A stretch of 64,000 nt of DNA from Capra hircus (GCF_001704415.2 NC_030811.1:52565591-52629590); one strand, 5' to 3'; counted from the stretch's first letter, positions 1 through 11,240 are shown. The notes: generated by a model from the letters alone, not told the origin. A program made the numbers and translations.

Positions 1-1525
1 CTAGTCATTTCAAATGGAGAGTGGAAAGGGTATTACTTGCTGAAAGTTGTATGAGGATGAATAGTGATGTGAAGACAGTTTACATTGTAAAATTTGTTTT
101 CTTTTTAATGTCTAACTGGGAGTATTATCTAAGGCAAGTCTTTTTCCCATTGTGTTTCAGATAAGTGAAAGTACGCCTCTATTTTCCAAAGAATATATGT
201 GGATATATTAGTGTCTGGGGAAGGGTTTAATGATGTACAAATTAAAATTGGTTGTTTTTGCAAGATGATAAATAGAGTTTTCTTGGATGAAGGGTAACTA
301 TTCCATGAGTGAAGCCGAGTTTCCTCTGTCAAGAGTGAAGGTGACTTGAGACTCTTGGAATCACTTACAAGTAGCATTTTAAGGAAGCACATCACTTCCT
401 TTGTTCAGAGACAAAACAGTAGGTTTTAGTTCTATAATAAAGCCATGTCCCACCAGCAGCACATGGAACTTATTTAAACTCAGTTCCAAATTGGCAAAAA
501 GAAAATTATGATTTAGAAAACTATTTAAACTGAGGAACTTCAACTGCTTAGTACTTCTTATGATATATTTTTTAAAAATTATATTGCTATGTAGATTAGT
601 AACTACACAGTCTTGTATACTGTGCTTTTATTGGTTTGGGGGGGATTTGCAAAGATAATTTTGATTATACTCAATTTTTGCCTAATGAACTTACCTTAGA
701 GCCTAAGCCCTACTTAAGAAAAGACCCCGCTATAATTTAATATATGTCTGTGATCATAACGTAAGTTTTTTCCCTGCAAAGCTACCTTATTCCAGATAAC
801 TTATCTAGATCAGGGAGGCAGCCCCTTTAATCTAATTTTAATTTCAAATCAGCCTGTGAAACCAAATTAATGGAATATTTAAGGTAATGCTTTTTGTATT
901 TTCTGGTTTCACCCTTGCACAACTTGGATAGTTTTTGTTGAGGTATCATCAAATGCCTGAAATGAAAGGGAATTTAAGGCCGTGGCTCACCACCAGGGTC
1001 ATTTGCTAAGCTGGCAGTAGGGCTACCTTGTTCATATGAAAGCTCAGTGGGGTGATCATGGGAGAATAATTTGATGTTCAGGGTTGGTCCTCACACTGAT
1101 GATTGCTCAGTAACTACCCTCCTCTTGCTCTCTTAAGCAGCCAACCCCAAAGGACTGATGCAATCTTTGCCTAGGAATCTTCCTGCACAGGTGAAGGGTC
1201 TTACCTGGAAATAACACCTGGTGGGTGTTATTACAGACAGAATTTCTGCGGTAACAGACATTTTTGGAGTTGCATTTTGTTGGCAGTTTTCCCCTCAAAG
1301 TGCAGCAAATATGCACTCGAGAAATATAACAGAACTCAGGCTTCAGGGAGCCTAATACACCTCAGGCAGGCAGGACCTATTGCTCGTGCTCATGTTTTCC
1401 TCATCTAATGGGGGAATTAGCAGAGGAGAGGGCTCCGAACTGTGGCTTTTCTCGTTCCTCAGGCAGAAGCAGGAGATATTCATGACTTTCTGTTTTCCTT
1501 CCTCCCTTTCTCCCTGACCCTTCAG
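1..1525 (+). other. End of CREB5 upstream intron
   Basis: AT-rich sequence upstream of the first visible exon, with no ruminant SINE or BovB. A perfect 9-bp stem (1210-1218 with 1224-1232, loop TGGTG) lies about 300 bp before the exon. The last 60 bp before 1526 form a strong pyrimidine tract. No coding segment recognised. Confidence 0.7.
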
Positions 1526-1597
1526 ATTTATGAGGAGTCCAAGATGAATTTGGAGCAGGAGAGGCCGTTTGTCTGCAGTGCCCCAGGCTGCTCCCAG
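1526..1597 (+). CDS. CREB5: CREB5 early coding exon (residues 2-25, first half of zinc finger)
   Basis: Seventy-two bases, 24 codons, encoding IYEESKMNLEQERPFVCSAP and then GCSQ, which I recognise as the N-terminus of CREB5 (CRE-BPa), a nuclear bZIP factor of the ATF2 family that binds CRE sites as homodimer or with JUN. A pyrimidine-rich tract ends in AG at 1524-1525 and the exon ends CAG before gtgagt, a consensus donor. The intron after it is phase 0. The exon starts with Ile, so the first Met is expected as the last codon of an upstream exon outside the window; a second Met (codon 8, 1544-1546) has A at -3 and is the known alternative start of shorter CREB5 forms. Cys18 and Cys23, the two cysteine ligands of the C2H2 finger, are here. 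The frame upstream of the exon meets a TAG at 1418-1420 with no ATG between. Identification is firm; the start choice depends on exons not seen. Confidence 0.97.
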
Positions 1598-3524
1598 GTG
1601 AGTGTGGGGGGTCCTCTGCTCTGCCGGCAGGGGACGCAGTACCTTCCCACAGGGAGGCACCTCTCACTTGGCCATCATGCCTGCTGCGGGCTTTCCTTCT
1701 TATACCAGGATATTCTCACCACCGCCACCACCATCATTATCATTTTCCACTTTGAATACTTTGAACTACTTCCCGCCCAGCCTCTGCGATACATTGGTGT
1801 TGGCCATTTCCCCCCATAACTTTCCCCGGGAAGTAAGCCAGCCGAATCCTGCCCACCAGATGTTCAGGATTGATATTTCAGACTAGGGGAAAGAGGGTGC
1901 CTGCTTTGACAATAGCCACTTAAATTCTGGGCCATTGGATTACTGGTGAAATAGCTCACCGGCAGAGACTGAATTCGATTTCGTTTTGTTTTCCCACTTG
2001 AGTAAAATAAAACTCCTAGACTGTACTAGAACCCACAGTTTTTCCACTTATCTTTAAGAGATGAAGTTGGCCTACTGTGCTGGATTAACCCTCTTTTGGC
2101 TTCCAGTGGTTCCTATCAAGTGGATTAGATGTGAGACTTAGATGAAGTTCTATGTGCAGAGTGTTAATAAAGGACCAGCACATTGTGCTCAATTAAGATC
2201 CACTGTTGCTATGACGACTGCGGCTATTCGTATATGAGAACCCCTGTCTTTGAAAGAAATTGGAAACATCCATGATCTAAAATCAGAGTTTGGCATTTTC
2301 CCTTTGGAACTTGATGGAGACTTTTTCTACCCTTGACCCTTTGGATATCTCCAAGTTCTAGTCATTGGAAAATGACTACACGTGGTGCTCTCATGCCAAG
2401 ATCTTCGTTTTATGGGATAAACAGCAAGCTTAGAACTCAGAGCACAGGCATGTGGGTAGTTATGCTCTCCTTCTCTAAAGTGCCCAGTAGTTTCAAGTGG
2501 AATCAGGCCCCATATTTTTGTCTGTTTATATTGTGGGGTTGGTGGCACAGCGTGGAACTATGTCTGTGAGTCAATGAGAGGCGATGTCCATTAAGGACCC
2601 TTTCATTTTATCTCCCCAGAGAGTGTGAGGAGGGTTCTGGAAGCTTCCTGGGGGGAAGATGCCATGGGAACATGAGATGTTACTGCCCTGTGATGCTGCT
2701 GGTGACATCAGACCCTGGCTAAGAAACCAGCATCCCTTGCTTGGATTCTAGTAGATTCTGCAAGGGCTTTCTATGAATGCTGGTTTTCACTCTACAAATA
2801 AGGAAAGCAGCGGAGAAAATTATTTTGAAATTCAACTACTTAGGGCTGGTTTTGGAGGTCCCTTTGAAATAGGAAACACTGGGAAGATATAGATACGTTG
2901 TTGTACTGGATAAAATTCTGCTAGACCATGACTCTCCATTGTGAATGCAGAAAGTTGCCTTATCTAAGTTAAAACTGATTTCCACCTAGTTTTCTTAAGG
3001 AGGAGTTTTGATTGCCAGAAAAAAATCCAATAATTTGAGTAGTTTGCTTTGCTTTGGCTGTGAAAACGTGACATTAAGTTTTGTTCAATTTGAGACACTC
3101 AACACACTTTCGAGGGGTCGGCTGTGTAAATAAAACCCATGCATCCTGCCCCCACAGAGCTTCTAGGCTAACCATCATCTGTGGAACCACAGGATCACAT
3201 CATCAATTAATTAATGAACTGCAATTTTCCATGAAAGGAGAGCACAGGTCACCCTGAAAAATATCATAGGGGGATTTACTTTACTTGGGGGAGGATAATG
3301 GGGTTTCCTTTGTGGAAGGGGCATTTAAGGGAAAGGGATCCTCGAGAGATTTACCAAAGGCCAAAGAAGGTTCATGGAGAGTTAGGGTTTCAGGATATTC
3401 CAGGGTTGTGAGTGATTGTAGAGAGAGTCTTTGCGGAAGGTTTAGTTGCATCCAGCATTTGGATAAGTCAGAGAGAAGAGTGCACAGTGGCTGCTGGACA
3501 GTGTGGTGGAAATTTCCCATTTTC
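1598..3524 (+). other. CREB5 intron A, 5' part, mostly unique sequence
   Basis: Starts with a consensus donor. A short (CAC/CAT)-rich patch sits at about 1716-1745. Otherwise I see no transposon I can name and no coding signal. Confidence 0.6.
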
Positions 3525-4140
3525 GACCCTACCGACATTTGGGGCTGAATAATTCTCTGTTGTGGTGGTGTTAGGGGGGCTTCCCTATGCACTGTTGTGT
3601 CGTTGTTTCATCGCTAAGTTGCTGCCTTTGTGAACTACTTGTTAGTGAAAGGAAGTTTCCATTTGTCCTTGGCATGGAAAGGCTCAAATAATGTCTGTGA
3701 GTGATAACAAACTCAATCTCGGTCACAACTCTGCCTTTGTGATGGTGGTAACTAAGAACATGCGCTTTTAAAGGATTGTTGTTGTTTTAGACACTAAGTT
3801 GTATCTGACTCTTTGCGACCCCCTGGACTGTAGCCCGCCAGGCTCCTCTGTCCATGGGATTTTCCAAGTAAGAATACTGGAGTGGATTGCCGTTTCCTTC
3901 TTCAGGGGACCATTCTGATCCAGGGATTAAACCCATGGCTCCTGCTGTGTTTCCTGCATTGTAGGCAGATTCTTTACCCAGTGAGCCACTGGGGAGGCCC
4001 ACCCTGTGCACTATAGGATCCTTAACAGCATTGTTGAGCTCTACTTGTTAGATCCCATGAGCACTCCTCAGTTGTAACAACCAGAAATGTTTCCAGACAT
4101 TACTAAATGTCCCCTTGGGAGCTAAATTGCCCCTGTTAAG
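3525..4140 (-). mobile_element. MER5A-like DNA transposon fossil split by a composite insertion
   Basis: Two blocks, about 3525-3593 and 4002-4140, resemble the reverse complement of the hAT-Charlie element MER5A (phrases such as gacatttggggctgaataattct, then ccagacattactaaatgtcccc). About 410 bp is inserted between them, including a Bov-tA SINE. The break is flanked by CCCTATGCACT (3583-3593) and CCCTGTGCACT (4002-4012), a likely target-site duplication with one mismatch. Confidence 0.7.
3789..4001 (-). mobile_element. Bov-tA-type SINE
   Basis: Reverse complement of the ruminant tRNA-derived SINE: the right end reads as the tRNA-like head (gattctttacccagtgagcc reversed) and the left end as the tail region common to BovB (tctgactctttgcgacccc). 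About 190 bp of non-SINE sequence (3594-3788) separates its tail from the left target-site copy. Confidence 0.88.
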
Positions 4141-4384
4141 AGTGACACCCCAATGCTTTGCATTTCGGCTTTAGTCTTGTTTCTTTTTGTATCTGTTTCT
4201 TTTGGGGGGATCACCTACTTCTACGTGATGCTCTCCCTTTCTATTTTAGGTATTGCTACAAGCCATCTTGTCTCCTTCTTGGAATCAGGCAGGGTATAAA
4301 TAAACAAATGTTACAGACGTGTAGTCGCTGGTGTCAGATGCTGCTAGAGCTGGGATAGCAAGAGGCCTGAGCAGGGGCTGTTGG

Positions 4385-4700
4385 GTTTGGCAGTTGGGTG
4401 CCTGCCGGCGACCTATGAGAGAGGAGTCCGGTTGGGGGCCAGATTGGAAGGGATTACTGAGCGAGTGGGTGGTGAGGAAGTGGAGGTGGCCAGCATAGAG
4501 GAGTCTTTCAAGAGTGCTAGGGAGTGACGGAAAGCAGAGTGATATAATGATAGCCAGAGAAGGAAGCAGCTTGAAAAAGGTTCTTTTTAAAGTGAGGGCT
4601 CTCCAGGCTGGATTTTGTCAAGGGCAAGGAGGAGTGAGCGTGCTGACTTGAAGGATCACAGCTTGACTGTCCATCCTCAGGAGACAGGGGTGTAGAGGAT
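4385..4700 (-). mobile_element. L2 LINE fragment
   Basis: G-rich text (gagaggagtccggttgggggcc onward) reads like the antisense of L2. It is old and diverged, and its ends are approximate. Confidence 0.5.
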
Positions 4701-5571
4701 CCTGTGAAGGAAATGGGGGTGCTCATTTCGCTGAGAGAGGAGAGAACAGAAATAGAACCTATGAAGTTAATGCAGATTCTAAGATGAAGGTGATAATAAA
4801 GGTTGGAGGGGTGCATTTCAAATGATCTTCAGCTTCAGTGAAAGCAGGTCATTTCCTTGAGAAGGCTGAGTGAACTGATGAAATAGTTGGACAAACATGA
4901 GAAATGAGAATTTGCACAGTTTCTTGGTTTTAAGGTAAAATTTGAAGCCTCTTCTTTCAATACCCTCTAAATTTGAATGTGAAGATAAACCTGTAACTTG
5001 ATGTCTCTCTTTAATGTGGAAGTGTTTTTTCTTGACAAGCTGTTATAAAAATATGAGCATCTTTCAGTTGAAGAGAAATTAGAGTTAAGAATATATAGTT
5101 GTTGGTCAGTGATTCCAAGGGTCTCCTGTTGGGGTGTTAGGGAATCAGTCCATCATGACATTTACTTTAGCTGCACTCCATAGCCTGAGAAACTAACTGC
5201 ATGGAGAAGAAGGGATGGCTGGGAATTGGAAATGGAAGTAAGTATGGATTATGAGTGCTTGCACTGTGTTGGAGGTGATGGATGGATTCCCCCACCCTTT
5301 TCCCTAATTGGAAAGAACCTTTGCTCTATTAGGAACAGCTTATAATATCTGGGAGGTTTTTATGTATGTGTTATGGCTCCTTATAAATTAACTGTGTCCC
5401 ACAAGAGAGGAGAGACAAGTTTCTTATGCTCTTTCTAATCTCACAAAGTCCAATGTTAATTTCAGTGTTCCTTTGCTCTCTGCATTAACCATGTTTTAAG
5501 TTCCATTGGCCTCTCTCAGCTCTGTGTCTGTTGCAAACTGTTCATTTTGGCTATTTACAATTTGCTGCTCT
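4701..5571 (+). other. CREB5 intron A, no named element
   Basis: Moderately AT-rich sequence without recognisable transposon, RNA gene or exon. Confidence 0.5.
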
Positions 5572-5659
5572 TTTCCTACCAAACTTAAAAAAAAATTCAA
5601 GATGTCCTATATTGTCTCTTTTGGAACATTATTATAGTTAATATGAGATATTATGGAAA
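5572..5659 (+). repeat. Left copy of 89-bp direct repeat flanking a SINE
   Basis: Matches 5869-5957 at roughly 90 percent by eye (tttcctaccaaa... to ...tattatggaaa), with one single-base length difference in the A-run and about nine substitutions. A Bov-tA SINE sits between the copies. Confidence 0.9.
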
Positions 5660-5858
5660 GGCTCAAATGATAAAGAATCTGCCTACAATTCAGGAGACCT
5701 GGGTTCCATCCCTGGGTTGGGAAAATCCCCTGGAGAAAGGAATAGCTACCTACTTCAGTATTGTGTCTGGAGAATTCTATGGAATGAGGGGCCTGGTGGG
5801 CTACAATCCATGGGGTTGTAAAGAGTCAGATACAACTGAGCCACTAACACTTTAACTT
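5660..5858 (+). mobile_element. Bov-tA-type SINE between the 89-bp repeats
   Basis: Reads aaagaatctgcc, gacctgggttccatccctgg, and ends caactgagccactaacac, typical of Bov-tA in sense. It is diverged. Its 5' head is shortened to ggctcaaatgataaag. Confidence 0.9.
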
Positions 5859-5868
5859 TCTTTTTTTC

Positions 5869-5957
5869 TTTCCTACCAAATCTAAAAAGAAAATTCAAGA
5901 TATCCTATATTGTCTCTTTTGGAAGATAATTATAGTTACTATGCTATATTATGGAAA
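5869..5957 (+). repeat. Right copy of 89-bp direct repeat flanking a SINE
   Basis: Second copy of the segment at 5572-5659. The two copies abut the SINE on either side with only a short T/C-rich remainder (5859-5868). Confidence 0.9.
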
Positions 5958-6639
5958 TTATTATTAGTATATAATAAGTTTATCTTCTATTTTTTTCTGT
6001 TTATATTCTATTTTAGGCTGTTATTTTATGGAGCCAAAAATGGCTGCCCAAATGGCTGCAAATGAAGCCTGCTACCATGTTGTTTTCTGGTTATATATTA
6101 TAGAAAAATTATGACAAGGCTTTTGACAGAAAGACTTTAAGAACCTTAATCTATGTGTCTAAGTCACACATGGTATTGTAACATATTTGATGCAGTCATT
6201 CTACTGCGGTGTTAGAGGACCAAGAAAATAGATGATCCTGTAGGAAAAACCCACACATCATGGAGACTTCCATGTATTCAGAAATGTGGCATTATCACCA
6301 TGCTTTGCAACTTTCTATGTTATACAAATGACAAAGAAATGAGTGATATTTATTTGAAGAACTACTTTTGAAATATTCCAATGAATTTAGTCTAGTGAAT
6401 CCTCTCATTCCCTTGAATACAAATTGTATTATTTGCAGAAAATATTTCTATTCTAGTATACAATGGTAATTGAAATTTATAGCCACTATCCTGTGGAGCT
6501 GGGATGCTCTGAAAGATTTTCTAAATTGTCAAAGCCTAGGAAATATTTAGCAGACCTAATTGTCTTCTGTTGTATTTTCATTTGACTTTGATGAGGCAAA
6601 TACTCAGTTAATTTTAGTTATTAAAATGTACCATTGTGA
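5958..6639 (+). other. CREB5 intron A, AT-rich unique sequence
   Basis: No element or exon recognised. Confidence 0.5.
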
Positions 6640-7045
6640 GTCAGGATAAGCTAGGCTCTGCTGCAATAACAAATCGGCTCAAAGCTTCAGTGGCTTGACA
6701 CAGTAAAGACTGATTTCAGTTGCCCAAGCATACAGTTCAGTTATAGATTGACAGGACATTTTTCATAATTCTTTAGAATTTGGAGATGCTCTTCATAATC
6801 CTCCAGAGATTTAGGATGATTGAGGGGGCACTGTGAATGGCCATGCTAAAAGGGAAAGGATCTTGCCCCAGGGAGGTAATGCTTACATCTGGGTGACATG
6901 TCACTTCCATTCATGACTCAACGGGCAGAACCACTCATATGGCCCCACCCAACCACAAGAGGGCCAAGAAATCTAATCCCATCATATGACCTGAAGCCAG
7001 ACAATTCAATACATTTGGGCACAGCATTTTGACAATAATAGTGTC
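6640..7045. repeat. Ancient mammalian interspersed repeat, family not assigned
   Basis: The phrases ggctctgctgcaataacaaa, cttcagtggcttgacacag, gacatgtcacttcc and catatggccccacccaacc follow the order of a common old mammalian repeat that I recognise but cannot name with confidence. Confidence 0.55.
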
Positions 7046-7472
7046 ATTCTCTGAAAATTAAAACTAAAGTGTTGGTTTACTACACTGTAGGGAGTATAGA
7101 ACATTAAAAGCAATTTGTCTTGTTACTATATATCATATATATAATTATGATTACTGAGATAATCAGTGTTCAGTGTCTTCATATACAGAAACATAGTATG
7201 CAGATGTCATGGGGTACATTTGTAGATATACAGCAAATAATTAAGCATGACGTGGAACTCTTTCCCAAAGTCTGACATGAATGCATATGTGCTTGCATAA
7301 AATAATTTGTCATTTTACTACCAACCATGCTTTCACACTTTTTCAGAACTAACTTTTTGTTTTGCCTGTCACATTTGCAATGCTGAATAAATCTTTTTCT
7401 CTGTGATGGCAAATATTTATTATAAAACTGAATGGCTCCTCTCCTCTCTCCCTTTTGTATTTTGTCTGACAG
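7046..7472 (+). other. 3' end of CREB5 intron A
   Basis: AT-rich (a TATA/CATA-rich patch at about 7125-7147), ending in a long CT-rich tract that serves as the acceptor of the exon at 7473. Confidence 0.7.
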
Positions 7473-7566
7473 CGCTTCCCAACAGAGGATCATCTGATGA
7501 TTCATAGGCACAAGCATGAAATGACTTTGAAGTTTCCCTCAATAAAAACAGACAATATGTTATCAG
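7473..7566 (+). CDS. CREB5: CREB5 coding exon (residues 26-56, second half of zinc finger)
   Basis: Ninety-four bases encoding 31 residues beginning RFPTEDHLMIHRHKH and ending NMLS, plus the first base of the next codon. His36 and His40 complete the C2H2 finger begun in the previous exon (C-x4-C-x12-H-x3-H). In ATF2-family proteins this finger adjoins the activation domain and is reported to take part in regulating it. A CT-rich acceptor ends in cag at 7470-7472, and the donor is TCAG/gtaagg. The intron before is phase 0 and the one after is phase 1. Because 94 is not a multiple of three, skipping this exon alone would shift the frame. No base in the exon disrupts the expected protein. Confidence 0.97.
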
Positions 7567-7889
7567 GTAAGGAGCCATCAGGCAAAGAGGCTTGGGTGAG
7601 CAGATCAGCCACACGTGAGGTACTTGTGCTGCGTAATAGAATGATTTTCCACTGGCAAATTCTGAGCCTTGAAAATATACATTTCTAAGATATAGCTGAG
7701 ACTTAAAATAATGGTAAGAAGAAATGTAATCAGCTAATGTAGTGTTTACTAAAATAATTGGAGCTCTATGACTTCTCATTTTTCTGTAATGTGAAATATT
7801 TATTGCTATGAAACTTGTATCCATGTATTTTTTTTCATCACATACCTGTAATTACTCAAACAACAAATATTAATTGATTGAGCATCGGT
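7567..7889 (+). other. 5' end of CREB5 intron B
   Basis: Starts at the donor gtaagg. No element recognised before the BovB target-site copy at 7890. Confidence 0.6.
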
Positions 7890-7902
7890 AATGCACTCTG
7901 CA

Positions 7903-8397
7903 TAAAAAGCAGAGACATTACTTTGTCAACAAAGGTCCATCTAGTCAAGGCTATGGTTTTTCCAGTAGTCATGTATGGATGTGAGAGTTGGACTATAAAG
8001 AAAGCTGAGCACCAAAGAATTGATGCTTTTGAACTGTGGTGTTAGAGAAGACTCTTGAGAGTCCCTTGGACTGCAAGGAGATCCAACCAGTCCATCCTAA
8101 AGGAGATCAGTCCTGGGTGCTCATTGGAAGGACTGACGTTGAAATTGAAACTCCAATACTTTGGCCACTTAATGCGAAGAGCTGACTCACTTGAAAAGAC
8201 CCTGATGCTGGGGAAGACTGAGGGCAGGAGGAGAAGGGAACGACAGAGGATGAGATGGTTGGATGGCATCACCAACTCAATGGACATGAGTTTGGGTAAA
8301 CTTCAGGAGTTGGTGATGGACAGGGAGGCCTGGCTTGCTGCGGTTCATGGGGTCACAAAGAGTGGGACACGACTGAGCAACTAAATGGACTGAACTG
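7903..8397 (+). mobile_element. 5'-truncated BovB LINE with target-site duplication
   Basis: Sense 3' end of the RTE-clade LINE BovB. The translation around 8040-8380 shows LKLQYFGHLMRR and MRWLDGI, the usual C-terminal BovB ORF motifs, and an in-frame stop (tag at 8042-8044) breaks the frame. It is flanked by AATGCACTCTGCA (7890-7902) and AATGTACTCTGCA (8398-8410), one mismatch in 13. This is the only BovB copy in the window in the same orientation as CREB5. Confidence 0.93.
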
Positions 8398-8413
8398 AAT
8401 GTACTCTGCACCA

Positions 8414-8794
8414 TTCTGAGTGCCATGGAGCCTCAAAGATTGATATGATTACTATTTTTGAGGATATCATAATGTAGTGTGTGTGCGTGGGTGTGTGTGA
8501 AAACTTAGCTAAAATGGAAGACTGACCATGATATGTATCAAAAGAGCATTGTAAGGAAGAATGCTATGTGACTTTAGTAGAAGGAGCTCTCTTTCTGGTT
8601 GAACTAATCAGTGAAAGTTTCCTTAAGAAACAGTACCTGCTTCATAATTAGGAAATTAAATGAGATAATGGTGGAAATATAGCGAGTAGTCGGCAAATGT
8701 GAGCAGAAATAAATAAGGCTAATCTATCAATTGCCATTCTGTCCCATTTTGACAAAAGAGTGCCAGGAGTAAGGAAAGAGTGCAAAGAGTGAGA
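8414..8794 (+). other. Intron B, unique sequence with short GT run
   Basis: A short imperfect (GT)n lies at about 8477-8499. No element otherwise recognised. Confidence 0.5.
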
Positions 8795-8925
8795 AAACTT
8801 GAATTCTAGTCTGGCCAGATGACCGTGAGTAAGTTGGTGAACACTTCTGGGCTTCAGTTTCTTTTTCTATAAAATGGGAATGATTTTATCTGCCCAGATA
8901 CAATGAAAGTATTAAGTGAAAGTAT
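8795..8925 (+). mobile_element. MIR SINE
   Basis: Sense MIR phrases: ttctagtctggccagatgacc, cttcagtttctttttctataaaatggg. Confidence 0.7.
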
Positions 8926-9109
8926 TTCATGAGCCCAACCAGGGTAATTAAAGCATTTCCTGTTGCCCTTCTTAGGCTAGAAATAATTTGCTCAAGCCGC
9001 TGTCTCCCTGGCATTGTGAAAAAAATCATACACCCATAAACATGTTTTAAAAGATATCAGAAGAGAAACTGACTGCCCAGGGAAAACTGGTTCCAATAAT
9101 TGATCATTT

Positions 9110-9375
9110 CTATGGCACTTAAAATTTACAAGTATTTTATTATCACTATTATCAGTAAACCCTCTAAGAGTTTTGTCAGACAGGTTATTATTACAACCCA
9201 CATTTTACTAAAGAGGTGGAGGGACGTGGCAGAGGGAGCAGCTCTCCCAGACTCCCCAGTTCAGTTCAGTTTTGCTCAGTCACGTCAGACTGTGTGACCC
9301 CATGGACTGCAGCATGCCAGGCCTCCCAACAGGGCAGAAATAGAGCCCCTGATCCTGCACTTCTAGCCCTCTGAC
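9110..9375 (-). mobile_element. MIR SINE interrupted by a BovB tail
   Basis: Antisense MIR phrases (ttattattacaacccacatttta) precede, and gcagaaatagagcccctga follows, a 72-bp BovB 3'-end piece, suggesting a nested insertion. Confidence 0.6.
9258..9329 (-). mobile_element. BovB 3'-end fragment
   Basis: Starts with tandem ttcag units, then reversed BovB tail text (gtgaccccatggactgcagc, atgccaggcctccc). Only about 70 bp long; a short BovB insertion or truncated tail. Confidence 0.8.
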
Positions 9376-9921
9376 CCACACCAGCTACTGCACTGTCAGG
9401 CTTCCTCAGTTGATACATATGATCAAATACTTTCAGTGATGGGACCGTCCACACATGTTCACAATCCGGCCTGTACTTGTTAATAGTGCAGATGTACTAT
9501 AGTTTGGAAGACTCTTGAGTTCAAAGGCAGCCTTTTCCTTCAACCCTCCCCCCACACCCTTCCCCAGTACCTCTCTCAGTCTGTTTGTTTTCATTGAACT
9601 AGCTGGCTCTTCAGAAACAGCTTTGTCTTTCCTTAAGTCTCGAAACAGAGATGCAGAAACTCAAATTTCTAAGAATTATGAAAGCCTAGAAGGATTAGGA
9701 AGGGTGGTCTGTTCTTTTGTTTTGATCATTTATAAAGTTCTGTAGAGTCACATGTGGTGTTACCTTACAGTTCAACAGTGAACATATATATGCAAATAGC
9801 AAGGCATTAGACTTTGGAATCCCCAATATTTTAAAATAATCAGTTCACCCTTTATTTTATCCTAAACAGGATCCTTAAAATAGGCTGCCTTGGGGTAGGG
9901 AGTGGTAGGTGAGTGTGAGGA
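9376..9921 (+). other. Intron B, no named element
   Basis: Includes a C-rich patch at about 9545-9565. No exon or transposon recognised. Confidence 0.5.
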
Positions 9922-10127
9922 TGCTGTGCTTAGTCGCTCAGTCATGTCCCATTCTTTGCAACCCTATGGACTATAGCCCGCCAGGCTCCTCTGTCCTTGG
10001 GATTCTCCAGGCAAGAATACTGGAGTGGGTTGCCATGCCCTCTTCCAGGGATCTTCCCAACCCAGGGATAGAACCCAGGTCTCCCACATTGCAGGCGGAT
10101 TCTTTACCATCTGAGCCACCAGGGAAG
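9922..10127 (-). mobile_element. Bov-tA-type SINE
   Basis: Full-length antisense copy: BovB-like tail at left (gtcgctcagtcatgtcccatt), tRNA-like head at right (gattctttaccatctgagcc). Relatively well preserved. Confidence 0.93.
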
Positions 10128-11240
10128 AGGGAATGATGAATATCTGGAGATTTTCAGAGATAGAGATAAGAATTACTCTAGTGTCTCTCAGACAGACTGC
10201 TAGGGTGCCCCTAAAGGGAGGCCCATCTGAAGGTCTGAAAAAAAAAGCTAAGGATGTGTGAGCATGTCTGTAGATTTTCTATGATCAGATCTTTGATGAA
10301 GCCCTTTTCAGTCATTCTTACCAGATTCTTACTAGTTTGAAAAGAATTGTTGCTGGTGATAATTGGCAGTGTCAGATGGAAAATTATTGAGAGAAAAGTC
10401 ACTCAGATTTTTATTATATTGAACTTGGAATAAGAAAATGAAGAGAGAAGTAAATGAGGAAAAACAGCATGAATAATATAAAGGTATATATTTTTGCTTT
10501 CTCAGGTTTTATGTTGAAGCTGGTAGGAGGCCATTTCATACTCCCAGTGAAATTGAGTGTTAAATTTTAAAATGTGCTACCCACGCTGCATGTTTGTAAT
10601 CTTGCAGAATTTTCTTGCTGGAACAGAATGCAGAGCTATCCAGTCCAACTCCAGGGGTTGAGGTCAACTACACATCATATGTCAGTCAATTTGTCCACAG
10701 TGAATTGTAATAGGCTATTTACTGGATATTTTTGCCTTGCTATTTTTTCTCAAGGAAGTCTTTATATATGTTCATCTCAAATACAATTTTAGCATACTAC
10801 ATTATGATTGTAAATATGATTGAAATTTTACTTGTGTATATCTTGATTACTTGGATTTGAATTTATCAAAAGTTTCAGAATATATTTTTATTAAAATATG
10901 TTCATTAAGATTTTATTTCTTAATGTACCTTAAATCTATTTTGTGGCCTCTCATAAACATTAATAATTTTTTACAGCTTGAAATATAGTAAAAATAAAAA
11001 TAGCATAAATCAAATCTTAAATCAATGAGCATCATCAGGGCAAAAATGTTTAAGTCCCTCCTGGGCTATTTTTTTTCAAGCAATATTTGATTATACAAAA
11101 TTTTATTTCAGATGAATAGGAGTTTGACATATATTAAGGAGATAATGTATGGTAGGTATGTTTATCACTGATTTCAGGATATCTGGCTAACTTAAATTTT
11201 TGGAAAATCACTTCATCCTTCATTAATTGCAAATATTGCA
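10128..11240 (+). other. Intron B, AT-rich stretch
   Basis: Strongly AT-rich from about 10790 to 11220. No gene or element recognised. Confidence 0.5.

Noticed and set aside
1442..1819. 125-codon open frame covering the first exon and its flanks
   Set aside because: Only 1526-1597 is homologous to CREB5. The rest is intron on both sides of canonical splice sites, and the apparent start is not an ATG.
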